Positions 37,417 through 55,810 of a stretch of 64,000 nucleotides of DNA are shown here, piece by piece. The stretch's first letter is position 1, and every line of letters starts with the position of its first letter. The stretch lies in NCBI GenBank assembly GCA_900088475.1, contig FLMG01000350.1:1-64000 (forward strand), in the 5' to 3' direction. The translations under genes were made by a program, and so were the position numbers. Below the pieces are notes generated by a model. It searched no databases. It saw only the letters and a program-made list of their open reading frames with translations, and was not told the DNA's origin. This stretch comes from Hyphochytrium catenoides. Lineage: Eukaryota; Sar; Hyphochytriomycetes; Hyphochytriales; Hyphochytriaceae.

Positions 37417-40034
37417 ATGCAAGTCTCATTACGATGGCTTGCCACTGTAACCCTGTTGGTGGAGCTGTGGAGCAGCAATTCGGAGTTCGCTCTAGCGTCG
37501 AGCTGCTTAGAGTGCAACGTTCCTGATCAATTGCAACTTCGATTTTGCAGCGGTATAGAGTATAATGTCTGTCGTGGCAACAGCACTTGGTCGCAGATGG
37601 TCCGTTTCTTCTCAGCCTTATTGTTCATCCTTGGCTGAACAGCAGATCTAACAATCTCTATCTAGGACCAACACGCACAGGAAGCCTTTGAGGCTCTAAA
37701 TGTAACACAAAGCAATACCACGAGCTCCATCTGCATCAGTGACCTCAAGAAAGTGTCGTGCGCCAAGGCTTTCCCAGTTTGTGAGCTTGGGTCGCCTATT
37801 TTGTTCTGTCAGAAGAGTTGTCAGCAGGTAGATTGCGGGTAAAGCTGCATAGAGAATGTAGCGGTGCTCTCACGGTCTTGTTTCTTATTGCCACGCAGGT
37901 CAACTGTTCTGCTCTAGCCACGGAAAAGCTGCAAGATGTTTGCCAACCAACCTCTGGTGACGCGATGCAGGGCATCACAACTGGCTCCAAGTGCTTCGAC
38001 TTTACTTACGCAGGACCCAATCAGCTCGCTTGGGTCATCGGGTTTGGCATTTCTGTTGTATTCTCATTCCTTGCCAGGTAAGGATGGACGACTGGTGAAC
38101 CTAGGACTTACAATCTCTGCAACGGCATGACGCCTGATTCTGACGACACGACATTCTCGTTGCGTAGTGTCGGTATCAACCTGCAAAAAAAAGCACTGAA
38201 AGGAAACGAGATGGTCGCGAAGGAGCTGAACAGGAAGCCAGTTCCCGTCTACAAACTGCCACTTTGGGTTCTGGGCTTCTTTCTTATTCTCCTGGGATCT
38301 ATATTAGACTTCGTGGCATTTGGGTTGGCACCTCAAAGTCTCTTGGCCCCACTGGGTGCTCTCACTTTGGTCTGGAATATGGTTCGTAGAACGATAGTAC
38401 CATCCCCAACGGACTTGACGCAATTCTAAGGGCCCCGCTTGTTCTAGATGTTAGCACCGTGCTTCAACAAGGAAAAGCTATCCCGCAGTGACATTGTGGC
38501 CACCATGGTCATCTTTGTGGGCGCGACTCTGGCTGTAATCTTTGGCTCCCATAGCACCCCCGAGTACAACATCGATGATCTCAGGAACCTGTACTATGAC
38601 CCGATTACAAGTAAGGCACCCCTCTTGTCCCTCTCTGCACCTCAGATCCACGGCGCTCAAATGACTTTTTATGATGACAGTCCGGTACTTCGTATCCCTA
38701 CCCTTCATCATCGGGCTACATTATGGTCTCATTGTCCTAGTTGAGAGGCACAACCTCGCAGACCCAGACAATCGGACGAATAAAATTTCGCCTACCATCT
38801 GGGCAAGGTTACACCTAGTTGGTTACTCTGGGTAAGTGTTTTTGGACAAATAACCTTCAATGAGTGGAAACATATCCTGCTTTTCGCGGACAGGCTTGCT
38901 GGGACCATGGGCGGACAGTCTGTGTTGTTTGCCAAATCTACAGCTGAATTGGTGAAGTCCGCCATTCAAGGCGAAGCGAGCTTCAAGCACTGGGAAACGT
39001 ATCTTATTGTCACCCTTCTGATAGGCTGCTTGCTAGTCCAGGTGCCAGTCGTTTGGCTCAGTCCACTCATCCACCGCTAAGCTGAACAGTGTGTCTCTTT
39101 TGAACTCCAGATTCATTACTTAAACGGGGCCTTGCTCAGATTCGACGCACTGTCGGTCGTCCCTGTATATCAGGCGTACTGGATAGTGATGGGAGTCCTT
39201 GGCGGTGTCATCTACTTTCAGGAAATTCAGCATTTTTCAACCGTGCAGGTATTTGTCAAACGTTAGTCGGCCTGCTGCCTACTCTCACACTCTGTCTCTG
39301 ACTTTCCGGTGAATACAGCAATTCTTCTTCGTCCTGGGTATCTCAGTTACAATAATCGGTGTTGTTCTTCTCACTCGGCGGAAGATGAATGCCAATGTTA
39401 CAGTTGGCCTGCCTGAGGAGCAAGTTAAACCCACCTTCAAGAAGGTTGCAACTACCTCTAAAGGTATATGAACCATGCCTTTGACCAGGAGGGAAAAGAC
39501 TGTCTCATACAAACGATCATTGCACTACTCTAGGAGAGGGCGTGGTGCTAAGCCCAGAAGGGAAAGCAGAAGGGCTAGAAGCTGAGGAAGCTCAGGAAAG
39601 AGCTATTGACAATTTTTTGGACATGTCTCCTCGCATTGGCATTGGTGAGATATTTGAAGGCCTTGGCGTACCGAAAACTCAGCAGCCAGAGATATTCAGA
39701 AGAAGCTCTAGTCGTAGAGACTCTGGCATTGACAGGTAAGCTCTACATGCGACAATCCAGCATAGTCACGGCCCAAACTTACGTCGTCCCCAGCTTGCAC
39801 AGACCTTCTCCTGTGTCAGCGGACGAGAATAAGGACAAGGAGATAATCGGCGATCCAGCCAAGGATCGATTGTGCCTACTACAGGAGTCAAGAAGCTATG
39901 CTGATTCAAGAACAATGAGTGGGAGCATGCGGCCATTGTCAACTTCTGCAGCAATTGGGAGTCCTCTTAGGCGTAAAAATAGTACCAAAACGCGAGCAGC
40001 CAGCTTTGACTCTGAGGATTTTGCATCTATGTGA
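37417..40034 (+). CDS. NIPA-type magnesium transporter with an extracellular Frizzled-like cysteine-rich domain
   Basis: ATG 37417 begins a signal peptide (MQVSLRWLATVTLLVEL). Exons 37417-37599, 37666-37827 and 37899-38077 then encode a cysteine-rich ectodomain with 11 Cys at residues 30, 33, 44, 52, 84, 93, 100, 109, 113, 118 and 130. The block CISDLKKVSCAKAFPVC has the C-x8-C-x6-C spacing of Frizzled CRDs, and CQKSC the following C-x3-C. Downstream is a complete NIPA (DUF803) core of about nine membrane segments: SVGINLQKKALKGNE, LDFVAFGLAPQSLLAPLGAL, LAGTMGGQSVLFAKS, and VVPVYQAYWIVMGVLGGVIY. These are Mg2+ transporters and channels of endosome or plasma membrane. The exon at 37899 contains both the last CRD cysteines and the first membrane helix, so the fusion is real in the genome. 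The cytosolic tail is Ser/Arg-rich and ends SFDSEDFASM at 40034. Confidence 0.82.
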
Positions 40035-40241
40035 GGCAACTCCTATGACTCTAATGTGGCTGCGTGCAGCTGAGGGAGAATCCTCCCGTGCTCTTATTTT
40101 TATAATGTGTCGAATCCTTTGTTACTTGTTCCCTGACACTGCTTTAGCCACACTCCCTTTTTGCATCTGTTTACTCCAGAGGGAGTAATACCTTGCTAGA
40201 TGTCGCAAGCGGTGCTTCTGTAAAGACGAACAGTGAAATTC

Positions 40242-40906
40242 TTATAAACATCGTTTGCATAAGTATTGCCTTGCAGTGGATACCTCGTAGATGAGCTTCA
40301 TGATTCGGCAAGCGGATCGCCTTTCAAGTTTCATGAGTTTCGCTTCCATTGCCTCTTCATACTTTCTTAGCGCTTGAGCTGCAAGGGAGAGCTTGCTCTG
40401 GGAATCCCGGCCAACCGTGGACTTGGTCTTTGCCGCTCCATGAGCGTTTGGTCCTCCTTTTTGAGCTTGTATGCTGGCTGCTATCTGAACATTCGCTCTC
40501 TTCCTTGCCTCCAGCTCCTGCATGAATGCTATCGTGACTCAACAATAAACAGAATGTCAGAATAAAATGGATGCGCACCTCTGTTAGACATTTTGTCTTG
40601 TAGCTTAGTGTATCATTCTCCAGTTGCAAGTACTTTATTCGCTTAGCGTAGCCTGCTATTACCGAATCGGACTACCGTCCACAGCCACTCCCTGTCAGTG
40701 TTGGCTTCCTTAGTATACACGCGGTAGCGTCGCCGTACCTCATGTCGCTTAGGGGGCGAAACAGAACCATGACTATCAGAGATCACTGTCTTAGCAGGAC
40801 TGGATTGGCATTTGGAGCTAAGAGGAAAGGATTCGCTACTCTTCATAGCGACTACATCGCGCGAGAAACAGCTACCACGGGACTGCGCGGTGGTGAGAGG
40901 CCTCAT
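40242..40906 (-). CDS. Putative small coiled-coil protein
   Basis: Three segments join in phase with GT-AG introns. The first runs from ATG 40906 and ends PPKRHE near 40743. The second is SDSVIAGYAKRIKYLQLEND through YKTKCLTE (about 40580-40673). The third, ELEARKRANVQIAASIQAQK through YEEAMEAKLMKLERR, runs to the stop at 40242. Segments two and three are strongly heptad-like, so a coiled coil is likely. A donor-like GAG-GTATCC near 40280 means the 3' end could differ, and further 5' exons upstream of 40906 cannot be excluded. I recognise no family. Confidence rests on frame continuity across both introns. Confidence 0.4.
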
Positions 40907-41324
40907 TACGAACAGCCCGGTATACAATCGCTGCTGCCTGGTCGTATAGCCCCGGCTGTACGCTCGTTAAAAGGTAGAGCAATAGCCGTGAGGAATGCTT
41001 GATCAAGAGTGATTTTCGCGGTGGTGCATCCACAATATTCCCATCATCACCTGGAAGATACAATCCAGCTCACATGTCATAATCAATAAAGATCTCCTTG
41101 TCACCACCTTTCGATGGTTTGGAAGAGCCGCGTCTAGTTCTCCCTAGAGACAGCCCTTGGACGGTTACATTTGCTGGGTCCTGTACACCGGTAACCTCCG
41201 TCTACTTTACTGTATGTCCTTTGATGAGTTGGGCTGTGCACAGGCGGGCCAGCATGGCACAACAATAATATATTTTGCACGGAGCTTAGCAGGATTAAAC
41301 TGCTTATTATATACTATGGATACA
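40907..41324. other. Intergenic between the coiled-coil gene and Pol I
   Basis: About 420 bases between two minus-strand genes. It should hold the Pol I 3' UTR and the 5' end of the putative coiled-coil gene. Open frames here start with TTG and carry nothing recognisable. Confidence 0.45.
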
Positions 41325-48951
<7,627 letters not shown>

Positions 48952-48962
<11 letters not shown>

Positions 48963-49249
48963 CTTTATCTTGCTCTTCTGGAGTCCTCCTCTCGATTTCC
49001 TCTAAACAATCAGGGTCAGCGAGAACCCTTCTAATCGAATCCTGACGTGAAGCATCAGGGAAAGGCCTGTTGGCGTATGTGATAGCATTTGGTCTGCTTG
49101 AACTGCCTCTCTTTGTGTCTGAGAGTGATAGGCTGTCTGGGCGGAGGAATCCCTGACAAAGCTTTATAATAGTTCTTCTGTGAGATGATTGGTGGCAGCC
49201 ACCAGCGCCTGTTGCGTTTCTGATCGTCAAAAAGCTCCTTTCCAGTCAT
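48952..49249 (-). CDS. Putative small protein overlapping the Pol I start codon
   Basis: ATG 49249 reads MTGKELFDDQKRNRRWWLPP and continues IISQKNYYKAL. An intron with GT-AG ends (about 49090-49155) can be removed. The frame then continues PNAITYANRPFPDASRQDSI, RRVLADPDCLEEIERRTPEE to TGA 48952-48954, about 80 residues. The phase matches exactly across the intron. The stop lies inside the first codons of POLR1A, so the two frames overlap by 11 nt on the same strand. Basic and aromatic residues dominate the head and acidic ones the tail. I recognise no family. It may be a real short gene on a shared transcript, an upstream frame in the Pol I leader, or chance. Confidence 0.4.
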
Positions 49250-49778
49250 TTCTTGGTCGCCCTCATCTAGCCGTCACCGGTAATCCTCACTAATTCGTGT
49301 ACAGTACAAGTACAAATAATGACGCTTTTATTCCGCATAACCTTCTGTGATGCGCGCCATAGTGTTTGGCGGGAATTTGCCGCCAGCTTTGCCCTTTTAC
49401 CTCAAAGTGTTAGTTCTACATGGCAACTCTTTTGCCTTGATCACCCTGGTCGCAGACTTGAAGGCTTGGTGTGTCCTGCGTGGAACTTGAACATTTTGTA
49501 AACAAGAAGTAGGGAGAGGAGGCAAAGCAGCCGGAGCTGCTTTGCGCGTAAGGAGTGGTAGAATTCCAAGAGACTAGTAAGAAGTAGGAACCACAGCAGA
49601 ATTCTTGTGCCTGTCCTCTCAATACTTTTGCCCATCGCAGGGAACAAAGGATCCTCAGAGATGCACGCACTTCTAAGAGGCATTATCATATGTCGGTATG
49701 ACGGTGGAGGCAAAAATCTATAGAGCACTGTAACGGCAGACGACATCAAAAAAATTTCAATCCAGAAGGCCAGCCAGG
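49250..49778. promoter_or_regulatory. Divergent promoter between the Pol I/small gene and XPD
   Basis: About 530 bp between minus-strand and plus-strand start codons. It must drive the Pol I large subunit in one direction and XPD in the other. Open frames inside it have no supportable content. A run of A bases lies just before the XPD start (49748-49754). Confidence 0.5.
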
Positions 49779-52573
49779 ATGAGGTTTGATCTAGATGGAA
49801 TTGAGGTGTTTTTCCCTTATGACTACCTCTACCCGGAACAATATGACTACATGCGAGAACTCAAGCGGTCCCTCGATGCGAAGGGCCACTGTCTGCTGGA
49901 GATGCCGACAGGTCCTGGCCTGCTTAGTCTCTTCATGTGTGGAGTAACAACTAACACTCCTTACATCTACAGGGACGGGCAAGACCGTCTCCCTGCTTTC
50001 TCTGATAACCTCATACCAGTACGCAAGGCCGGGTTGCGGAAAGCTTATTTATTGCACACGAACAGTCCCGGAAATGCTGAAGTGTATGGAAGAGCTCAAG
50101 ACAGTAATAGCTTATCGTCAGAAGTGTCTAGGTAACCCAGTCGCTGTTATTCAAAGCTTACCCTTTGGTGACACTTGTCTCCAGGTGAAGAAGGAGGAAA
50201 GCTTTTGGCGGTCTCTCTTAGTTCCAGGAGAAACATGTGTATACACCCAAAAGCGATGGCAGAGACTGATAGAGAAGGAGTTGACGCACAATGCAGAAGT
50301 ATGACAGCATCCTGGGTTCGAGCTCGGGCAGCTGAGGGTGAGGACATTGAGACCTGTCCCTTCTTCGAACAGTTTGATCGTATGGGCTCAGATGTAATGC
50401 CCAACGGTATTTATTCCTTGGACGATCTTCGAGACTATGGGAAGGAAAAAGGCTGGTGTCCGTATTTCCTTGCTCGAAGGGTAATCCTCTACGCAAATGT
50501 TGTAGTGTACAACTACCAGTACATGCTGGACCCAAAGATCGCAGGCATGATCAGTCGAGAAATGGAAAAAGAGAGTATCGTGGTGTTTGACGAAGCACAT
50601 AACATTGACAACGTATGCTTAGAGGCCCTGAGTGTCCAGCTTAATAACCGCTCCCTGAACGTAGCTGCTCGCAACCTGACGACGATAGGCAATGCTATCA
50701 ACAGGTAAGGTGTGAACGTTCATGCTGAACCTACTTTTTTTGTTGACGACCGGTAAAGGTTGAAACAGGCAGATCGTGCTAGGCTGGACGAAGAATATCG
50801 GCGCTTAATTGAAGGACTAAGGTCTAGCGGTGATATTCCAGGCGGCTCGGATGGCAGAAGAGGTGGAGAGGAGCTTCTTGCCAGCCCTGTCCTTCCACAA
50901 GATCTGTTAGATGAGGCTATACCCGGCAATATCAGGAGGGCTGAACACTTCATCTCCTTCATGAGGCGGCTAGTAGAATACTTGCGCCAGCGCATCCGGG
51001 TCCAGAATGTAGAGTCAGAATCTCCCTTGGCTTTTCTCTATCATCTCAATCAGGCGACTTCAGCGGAAGCGAAGCAGCTCAAATTTTGTTACAGCAGGCT
51101 AAACTCGTTGTTGCGGACTCTGGAGGTCACTAATTTGGATGAGTTCAACGCACTTACGGACGTGGCAGATTTTGCAACACTCGTGGCAACCTATAGCCAA
51201 GGATTTATGATCATCATTGAGCCGTACAATCAAAGTACTCCCAACCTTCATGACCCAGTCCTCCAATTAGCCTGCCTAGACTCCTCCTTGGCAATCAAGC
51301 CCGTATTTGAGAGGTTCTCTTCCGTCATAATCACCTCAGGAACCTTATCTCCGATCGACCTATATCCCAAACTCTTGAACTTTAACCCGATGGTCAGAGA
51401 GTCGTTACCAATGACGGTCTATCGGCCATGTATATGCCCTCTAGTTGTTACCAGAGGCAGCGACCAGGTAGGGCCATCTCTTGTTGGGCAACAACCACTA
51501 GCCTCTCACAGTCTTTGGTCATCCCGTGCCCGGGCAGGTCCCAATATCCAGCAGGTTTGACATCCGAGATGACATCTCGGTGGTTCGTAACTATGGTGCT
51601 CTTCTCATCGAAATTGCTAAGTACGTTCCCGACGGAGTGGTCTGCTTCTTTCCTTCCTACATATACATGGAAGGTATGTGACCTCGTTTGGTTCGTGAGG
51701 ACTCATCTAAGTCCATGAGATTGACCAAACAGGCATTGTCAGCCAGTGGGATGGCTTGGGTATCCTAAAGAAGGTATTGGAACACAAACTGCTGTTTATA
51801 GAAACCAAAGACGTCGTGGAGACGACTTTAGCTCTGGACAATTTCAAGCGGGCTTGTGACTGCGGTAAGCGCTGACTAACTCCACTTGATTCCCATGTGC
51901 ACCGAAATCTGACTGTCGTTCGATTTAGGCCGGGGAGCCATTTTCCTGTCTGTGGCTCGCGGCAAAGTAGCTGAAGGGATCGATTTTGACCGTCATTATG
52001 GGCGATGTGTAGTTCTCTTCGGAGTTCCCTTTCAGTACACTCTATCACACATACTGCGGGCGCGACTTGACTACCTAAGGTAATCGGAAGCGGTTGTTGG
52101 CTGCGCACAACTGGGGTTCTAAACCCTCCTTGATAGGGACACGCACCAGATCAGGGAAGGGGACTTCCTCTCCTTTGATGCCCTTCGACAGGCGGCTCAG
52201 TGCGTGGGTCGGGTCATTAGAAGCAAGACAGACTATGGGCTTATGATATTCGCCGACCAGAGGTAGGTTATTCACTACCCGTGACCAAACACTCACTAAA
52301 TGGGCTCGTAGGTACAATCGACATGACAAGAGATCGAAGCTGCCACCCTGGATCAATCAGTTTTTAGGCGATGCACAGCTTAACCTTTCCACCGATATGG
52401 CGATTAGTATCGCAAAGAATTTTCTTAAGCAGATGGCGCAGCCGGTGAACAAAGATGATCTCATGCGCATACTTCTAAGCGAGGACAAAGTGAGACAGCT
52501 CACTAAGAAAGAAAAGGCTCTGGAGTTTGATCAGAATGATCAGAATGCTGTCAATGGAATGATAGTGAGCTGA
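49779..52573 (+). CDS. ERCC2: XPD/Rad3 helicase, TFIIH subunit
   Basis: XPD is the 5'-3' Fe-S helicase of TFIIH, used in nucleotide excision repair and transcription. ATG 49779 gives [20 protein letters not shown], as in all XPD proteins. The Walker A MPTGTGKT spans an intron (exon 1 ends 49911, exon 2 starts 49973). The four Fe-S cysteines lie in [20 protein letters not shown] and WCPYFLARR. The DEAH box is [13 protein letters not shown] at about 50580-50617. Other hallmarks are NPVLP-like [40 protein letters not shown] plus [48 protein letters not shown] and [20 protein letters not shown]. The C-terminus is shorter than in animals and ends [12 protein letters not shown], stop TGA 52571-52573. 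At least six introns are present. All core helicase motifs that I looked for are intact. Confidence 0.95.
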
Positions 52574-53269
52574 TGGATCAGAAAGAAAAAGGAATGGAGG
52601 GGTTGACTCGGAGGTGGGCACTTTAGGCAACGCATCCCCTGTCAGACTACAGCTTGATGATTGTTGAGCAACCGCATAGCCCTGGCAGGTTTTATCATCA
52701 TGTTAAGATTGCTTTGTAAATTTAACTTGAATGGGGCCTTTATTATCAGCAGTTATTCAGGAACGACTAGTAGACTACTAAGGATGGCGATTATTCTCTA
52801 CTATTACTCAGAAGAAAGGGAGTAGATGAAGATAGAAAAGATGAAGAGGTAACAAGAGCTACAAAGCCCTGGACTCTTCATCGGCTCTATTCGATTAGCA
52901 CTCCTTATCAGAAGAGCAAGAATCATAGTTGATTTCCTCAGTATTAAAAGGGGGAGAAGAGTGAGGTGAAGATCAACCGCTTTTACTCTATCAACCAATA
53001 CTGAAAAGAAAGGGGAGCAAGGAAGAAGCAGCAAAGCGGCAAGAGCATGAGGTCTTGGTCCCTTTCAACAACTCCCTCCTTTCCACCACCATCATCATTA
53101 TCACAGAAGGAAGGATAATAGTGGAGTTCAGCACTAGTGGCGGAGGAACTGGGAGGAGGGGAAGAAAGAGCCCTAAGTCCATCTTCATCACTCTCAACCA
53201 GTCAAGCAAGCGAAGGTTTCAGCTGCTGAAGAGGAATACGTTTCAAAATTTGAAGCCCATTTTCTTTAT
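52574..53269. other. Intergenic downstream of XPD
   Basis: About 700 bases that should hold the XPD 3' UTR. Several minus-strand open frames (52804-53209) are hydrophobic by composition because the plus strand is purine-rich here. None shows a domain. I see no RNA gene. Confidence 0.5.
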
Positions 53270-54010
53270 AAATAGCCAAAGAGGCCATGGTATGACGGCG
53301 TAAAAAGCCAAAGCCAGGCGAGACCAATGACCAAAATGCCGAGAAGCATCAAGAACAGAGCAATCACTCTGACGCTTCAAACGTTGTTCCACACACTCGA
53401 GGACACACCGCATAGCTCCCCAAAGACTACCAAACTAGAGGGACAAACTGCAGCCCTTCAGCCTGACAAGGAACCGCGTACTTTGTAGGCTTAGCTTTGT
53501 CAGATAGGCGGTCCTGATAGCCGGCATGGGCTGCTGCATAGGGGAGGGCTGGATTGCAGAACATCCATGATGGACACATTTAAAGCCGTGTGATGATAAG
53601 AAGATGAGAAGCCACGAACCAACAATTCTCCAGGATTCTGATTGAAGCCCGGAAGGAGGTGACGGGGTTCACGAGAGACTCGGAGACCACTGTCCCGAAA
53701 GCATGTATAGAGAATGTCCTGAACGCGACGCACGCCAGAGTAAGCCGCAGTCTCTAGCGGCATCCAGAGGACACGAACAGGTCTGGAGCAGGACTGCGAA
53801 GCGGAGAGATACCCAAAAGCCGCCACAACATCACCGGGAACAAGGAGTAGAAACTTTCAATTGCAGTCAGGAAAGAGGAACAACCCGAAGGAAAGCCCAT
53901 GCGTACAGGAAAGAAGTAGGACGCAAGCGAGCCTTTGAATGCAAGTGCAGGTCAACAGAAGGCATGGTCTTGAGAAGGTGGTAAGGAGACTGGGGGAGAG
54001 GAGATAGGCA
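53270..54010 (-). mobile_element. Degraded reverse-transcriptase-type retroelement fragment
   Basis: Read on the minus strand, three frames in turn give pieces of what looks like the C-terminal region after the RT domain in non-LTR-type proteins common in algae and other protists. These are ARLRPTSFLYAWAFLRVVPL and MLWRLLGISPLRSP (about 53820-53935), then VRRVQDILYTCFRDSGL and REPRHLLPG with NPGELLVRGFSSS and HHTALNVSIMDVL (about 53560-53740). Next, in another frame, come AAAHAGYQDRLSDKAK and AEGLQFVPLVW (about 53440-53545), and in a third FGSLWGAMRCVLECVEQRL (about 53390-53445). At least two frameshifts and a stop break it, so it is a relic. The RT catalytic core is not seen. The family match is from pattern memory and is moderate. 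Confidence 0.45.
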
Positions 54011-54072
54011 GGTCAACAGAAGGCAATGTCTTGAGAAGGTGGAAAGGAGGCTGGGGGAGAAGAGATAGGCAA
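53951..54072. repeat. Two-copy tandem duplication, 61-bp period
   Basis: Copy one (53951-54011) and copy two (54012-54072) both begin GTCAACAGAAGGCA and share TCTTGAGAAGGTGG and CTGGGGGAGA, with only a few substitutions between them. The duplication sits at the edge of the retroelement relic in a purine-rich stretch and looks recent. Confidence 0.85.
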
Positions 54073-55734
54073 GGCAGAAAGATGAAAAGAGAGCGGAGAC
54101 CAATAAACAATAGAGTTTTGAGAGGCACACGTCTTCAGAAGAGAGCTGAAGTAGACTACACAATCATTCAAGATCGAAGAAGGAATCTTGCGGGTGGACC
54201 TGCCGGGAATATGGCAGATGCACATAAGAGAAGGACGACGAGGCTCATGCACCAGAGAGAGACGAGGAAAGGCGTGAGATGAAAATGCTGAGAGAGAAGC
54301 GCGGTCTAGGGAAGAGAAGGGGAGAACTCCTCAATTGGAAGCACAGAGAAAAACAGAAAAGAGGAGATTGAAGGGGGAAGGGGTGAAACTTCAGAGAGGA
54401 TAGATAGCTGTGGCAGAGAGAGAGGAGAGCTTATGGCGGGCCAAGCCGGAGCCGCCAGAGGAGAGTGATCGAGCATAGCTCCAAAGCATTGGGCGAAGTG
54501 ACCGCAATCATGTTGCGCCCGTTTAAGGGCTCTTGTAGTCCAGGATACGCCCACAATCATAGGGACAGAATTGACGGCCATGTTTGTTCAAGAAGGACAG
54601 GAGGGCAGGACGAGAGGATTCAGACCGATGCACATGTTAGAAAGCGGCCGCTTGGCGTAGACGACGAGCGCACGTGGGGAGAGGAGAAAGAAGCTCTTGA
54701 GAGAAAGAGACCGAAGCAGATGAGACTTGTGCCTCCCACAGCTCCAGTGCCTATTTGGTCTCCGCTCCTTGTTCCCGAAGCTGTTATCCGCCGGTCCCGT
54801 CCTGCCCATGGGGACCTGTCTTCTCTGCCCTCCCACCACCCCGCTAGTCACCCTGCCGCCACTACGGACTCTCCTATATGGTCAAACGCCCGGCGAGCGT
54901 CCAAGATGGCTGAAGATGGCTTGTTCACAAAACCCGTTGCTGGCTTGGTGTTAGATGGCATTGCTACTCCTTCAAAGTAAAATCTTCCCCCGATCAGAGC
55001 CAAGTACGCCGAGGGAACTGCCCTTCCACTTTCTGCCATGCCTGTTTTCTCCGCTAGCCTCTTACTCCTTACCCACCTTCTCAAGACGGTGCCTTCTCTT
55101 GGTTGTTCTCTCCTCGTTCTGTCACCGCTAGGACCTCTACCTCTTTTCCCCTGGGTTAGCTGGTGCCGCATCGCAACTGCGGGCGGGCACTTCAAAGACC
55201 CCTGCCTCGACAAGTAGCCTTTCTCCCTTCCTCTTTCTCCGCCGCCAGACTACTTTGCGGATTCTTTGTCTGCAAGAAGTCCTTATAGCGGTTAGCGGCT
55301 GTGGGTTGTCTCACAGTGGTACCTGTACGAGAGAATGCCAAAGGTCGCTCTTCTCAATTCCCCCTCATCACTCATCCAAGCAGAGACAAAGCCTAAGACG
55401 AATGAATCAGGTCCCATACGACGATCAGGTCGCGATTTGCTACACTGGACCTGCGTGGCGCCGCGTCGTAGCAAAATCTTTTCCTTCATCGGGCCTGAGA
55501 TGAGAAGAGGAGGACAGGCAGCCGAGTGAGCAGTAAAGCCTACGTTGAATACGACTGGCCATAAAATACCAGCCTGGACAAAAGTTATATTGTTCTCAAG
55601 CCCAGGATCAACGTAGTAGAAGAAGCTAGAACAAACTTCCCCATCTCCCTTGGGAGAATAACACTTCTTAGGTGGCTGCCCATAGATATCAGCTTCGACA
55701 AAGTGATTTTGTTTCAGGCTCAGGTGTAGCGTAG
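54073..55734. other. Region upstream of the large gene, 5' exons possible
   Basis: Purine-rich on the plus strand up to about 54460, then more balanced. A plus-strand frame ending KPVAGLVLDGIATPSK (stop about 54980) and minus-strand frames at 54588-55213 and 55292-55744 are open but have no recognisable domains. The first confident exon of the large downstream gene begins about 55735 after an acceptor with no start codon before it. One or more 5' exons of that gene probably lie here, but I could not fix them. Confidence 0.4.
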
Positions 55735-55810
55735 AGGAACCCAACTCCTCCTATCTCCTTGGAAACCATCAATTTCCAAGATAGCGGCCCCGGTGGTCCT
55801 GGATGTCAGT
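55571..55810. repeat. Diverged tandem duplication, about 120-bp period
   Basis: A copy from 55571 (AGCCTGGACAAAAGTTAT) and one from 55691 (AGCTTCGACAAAGTGATT) align over their full length. Shared blocks include CAAGCCCAGG/CAGGCTCAGG, CATCTCCCTTGG/TATCTCCTTGG and a GGTGG...ATATC/GGTGG...ATGTC end. The second copy covers the first confident exon of the large downstream gene. The divergence is clearly greater than in the 61-bp repeat. Confidence 0.6.
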
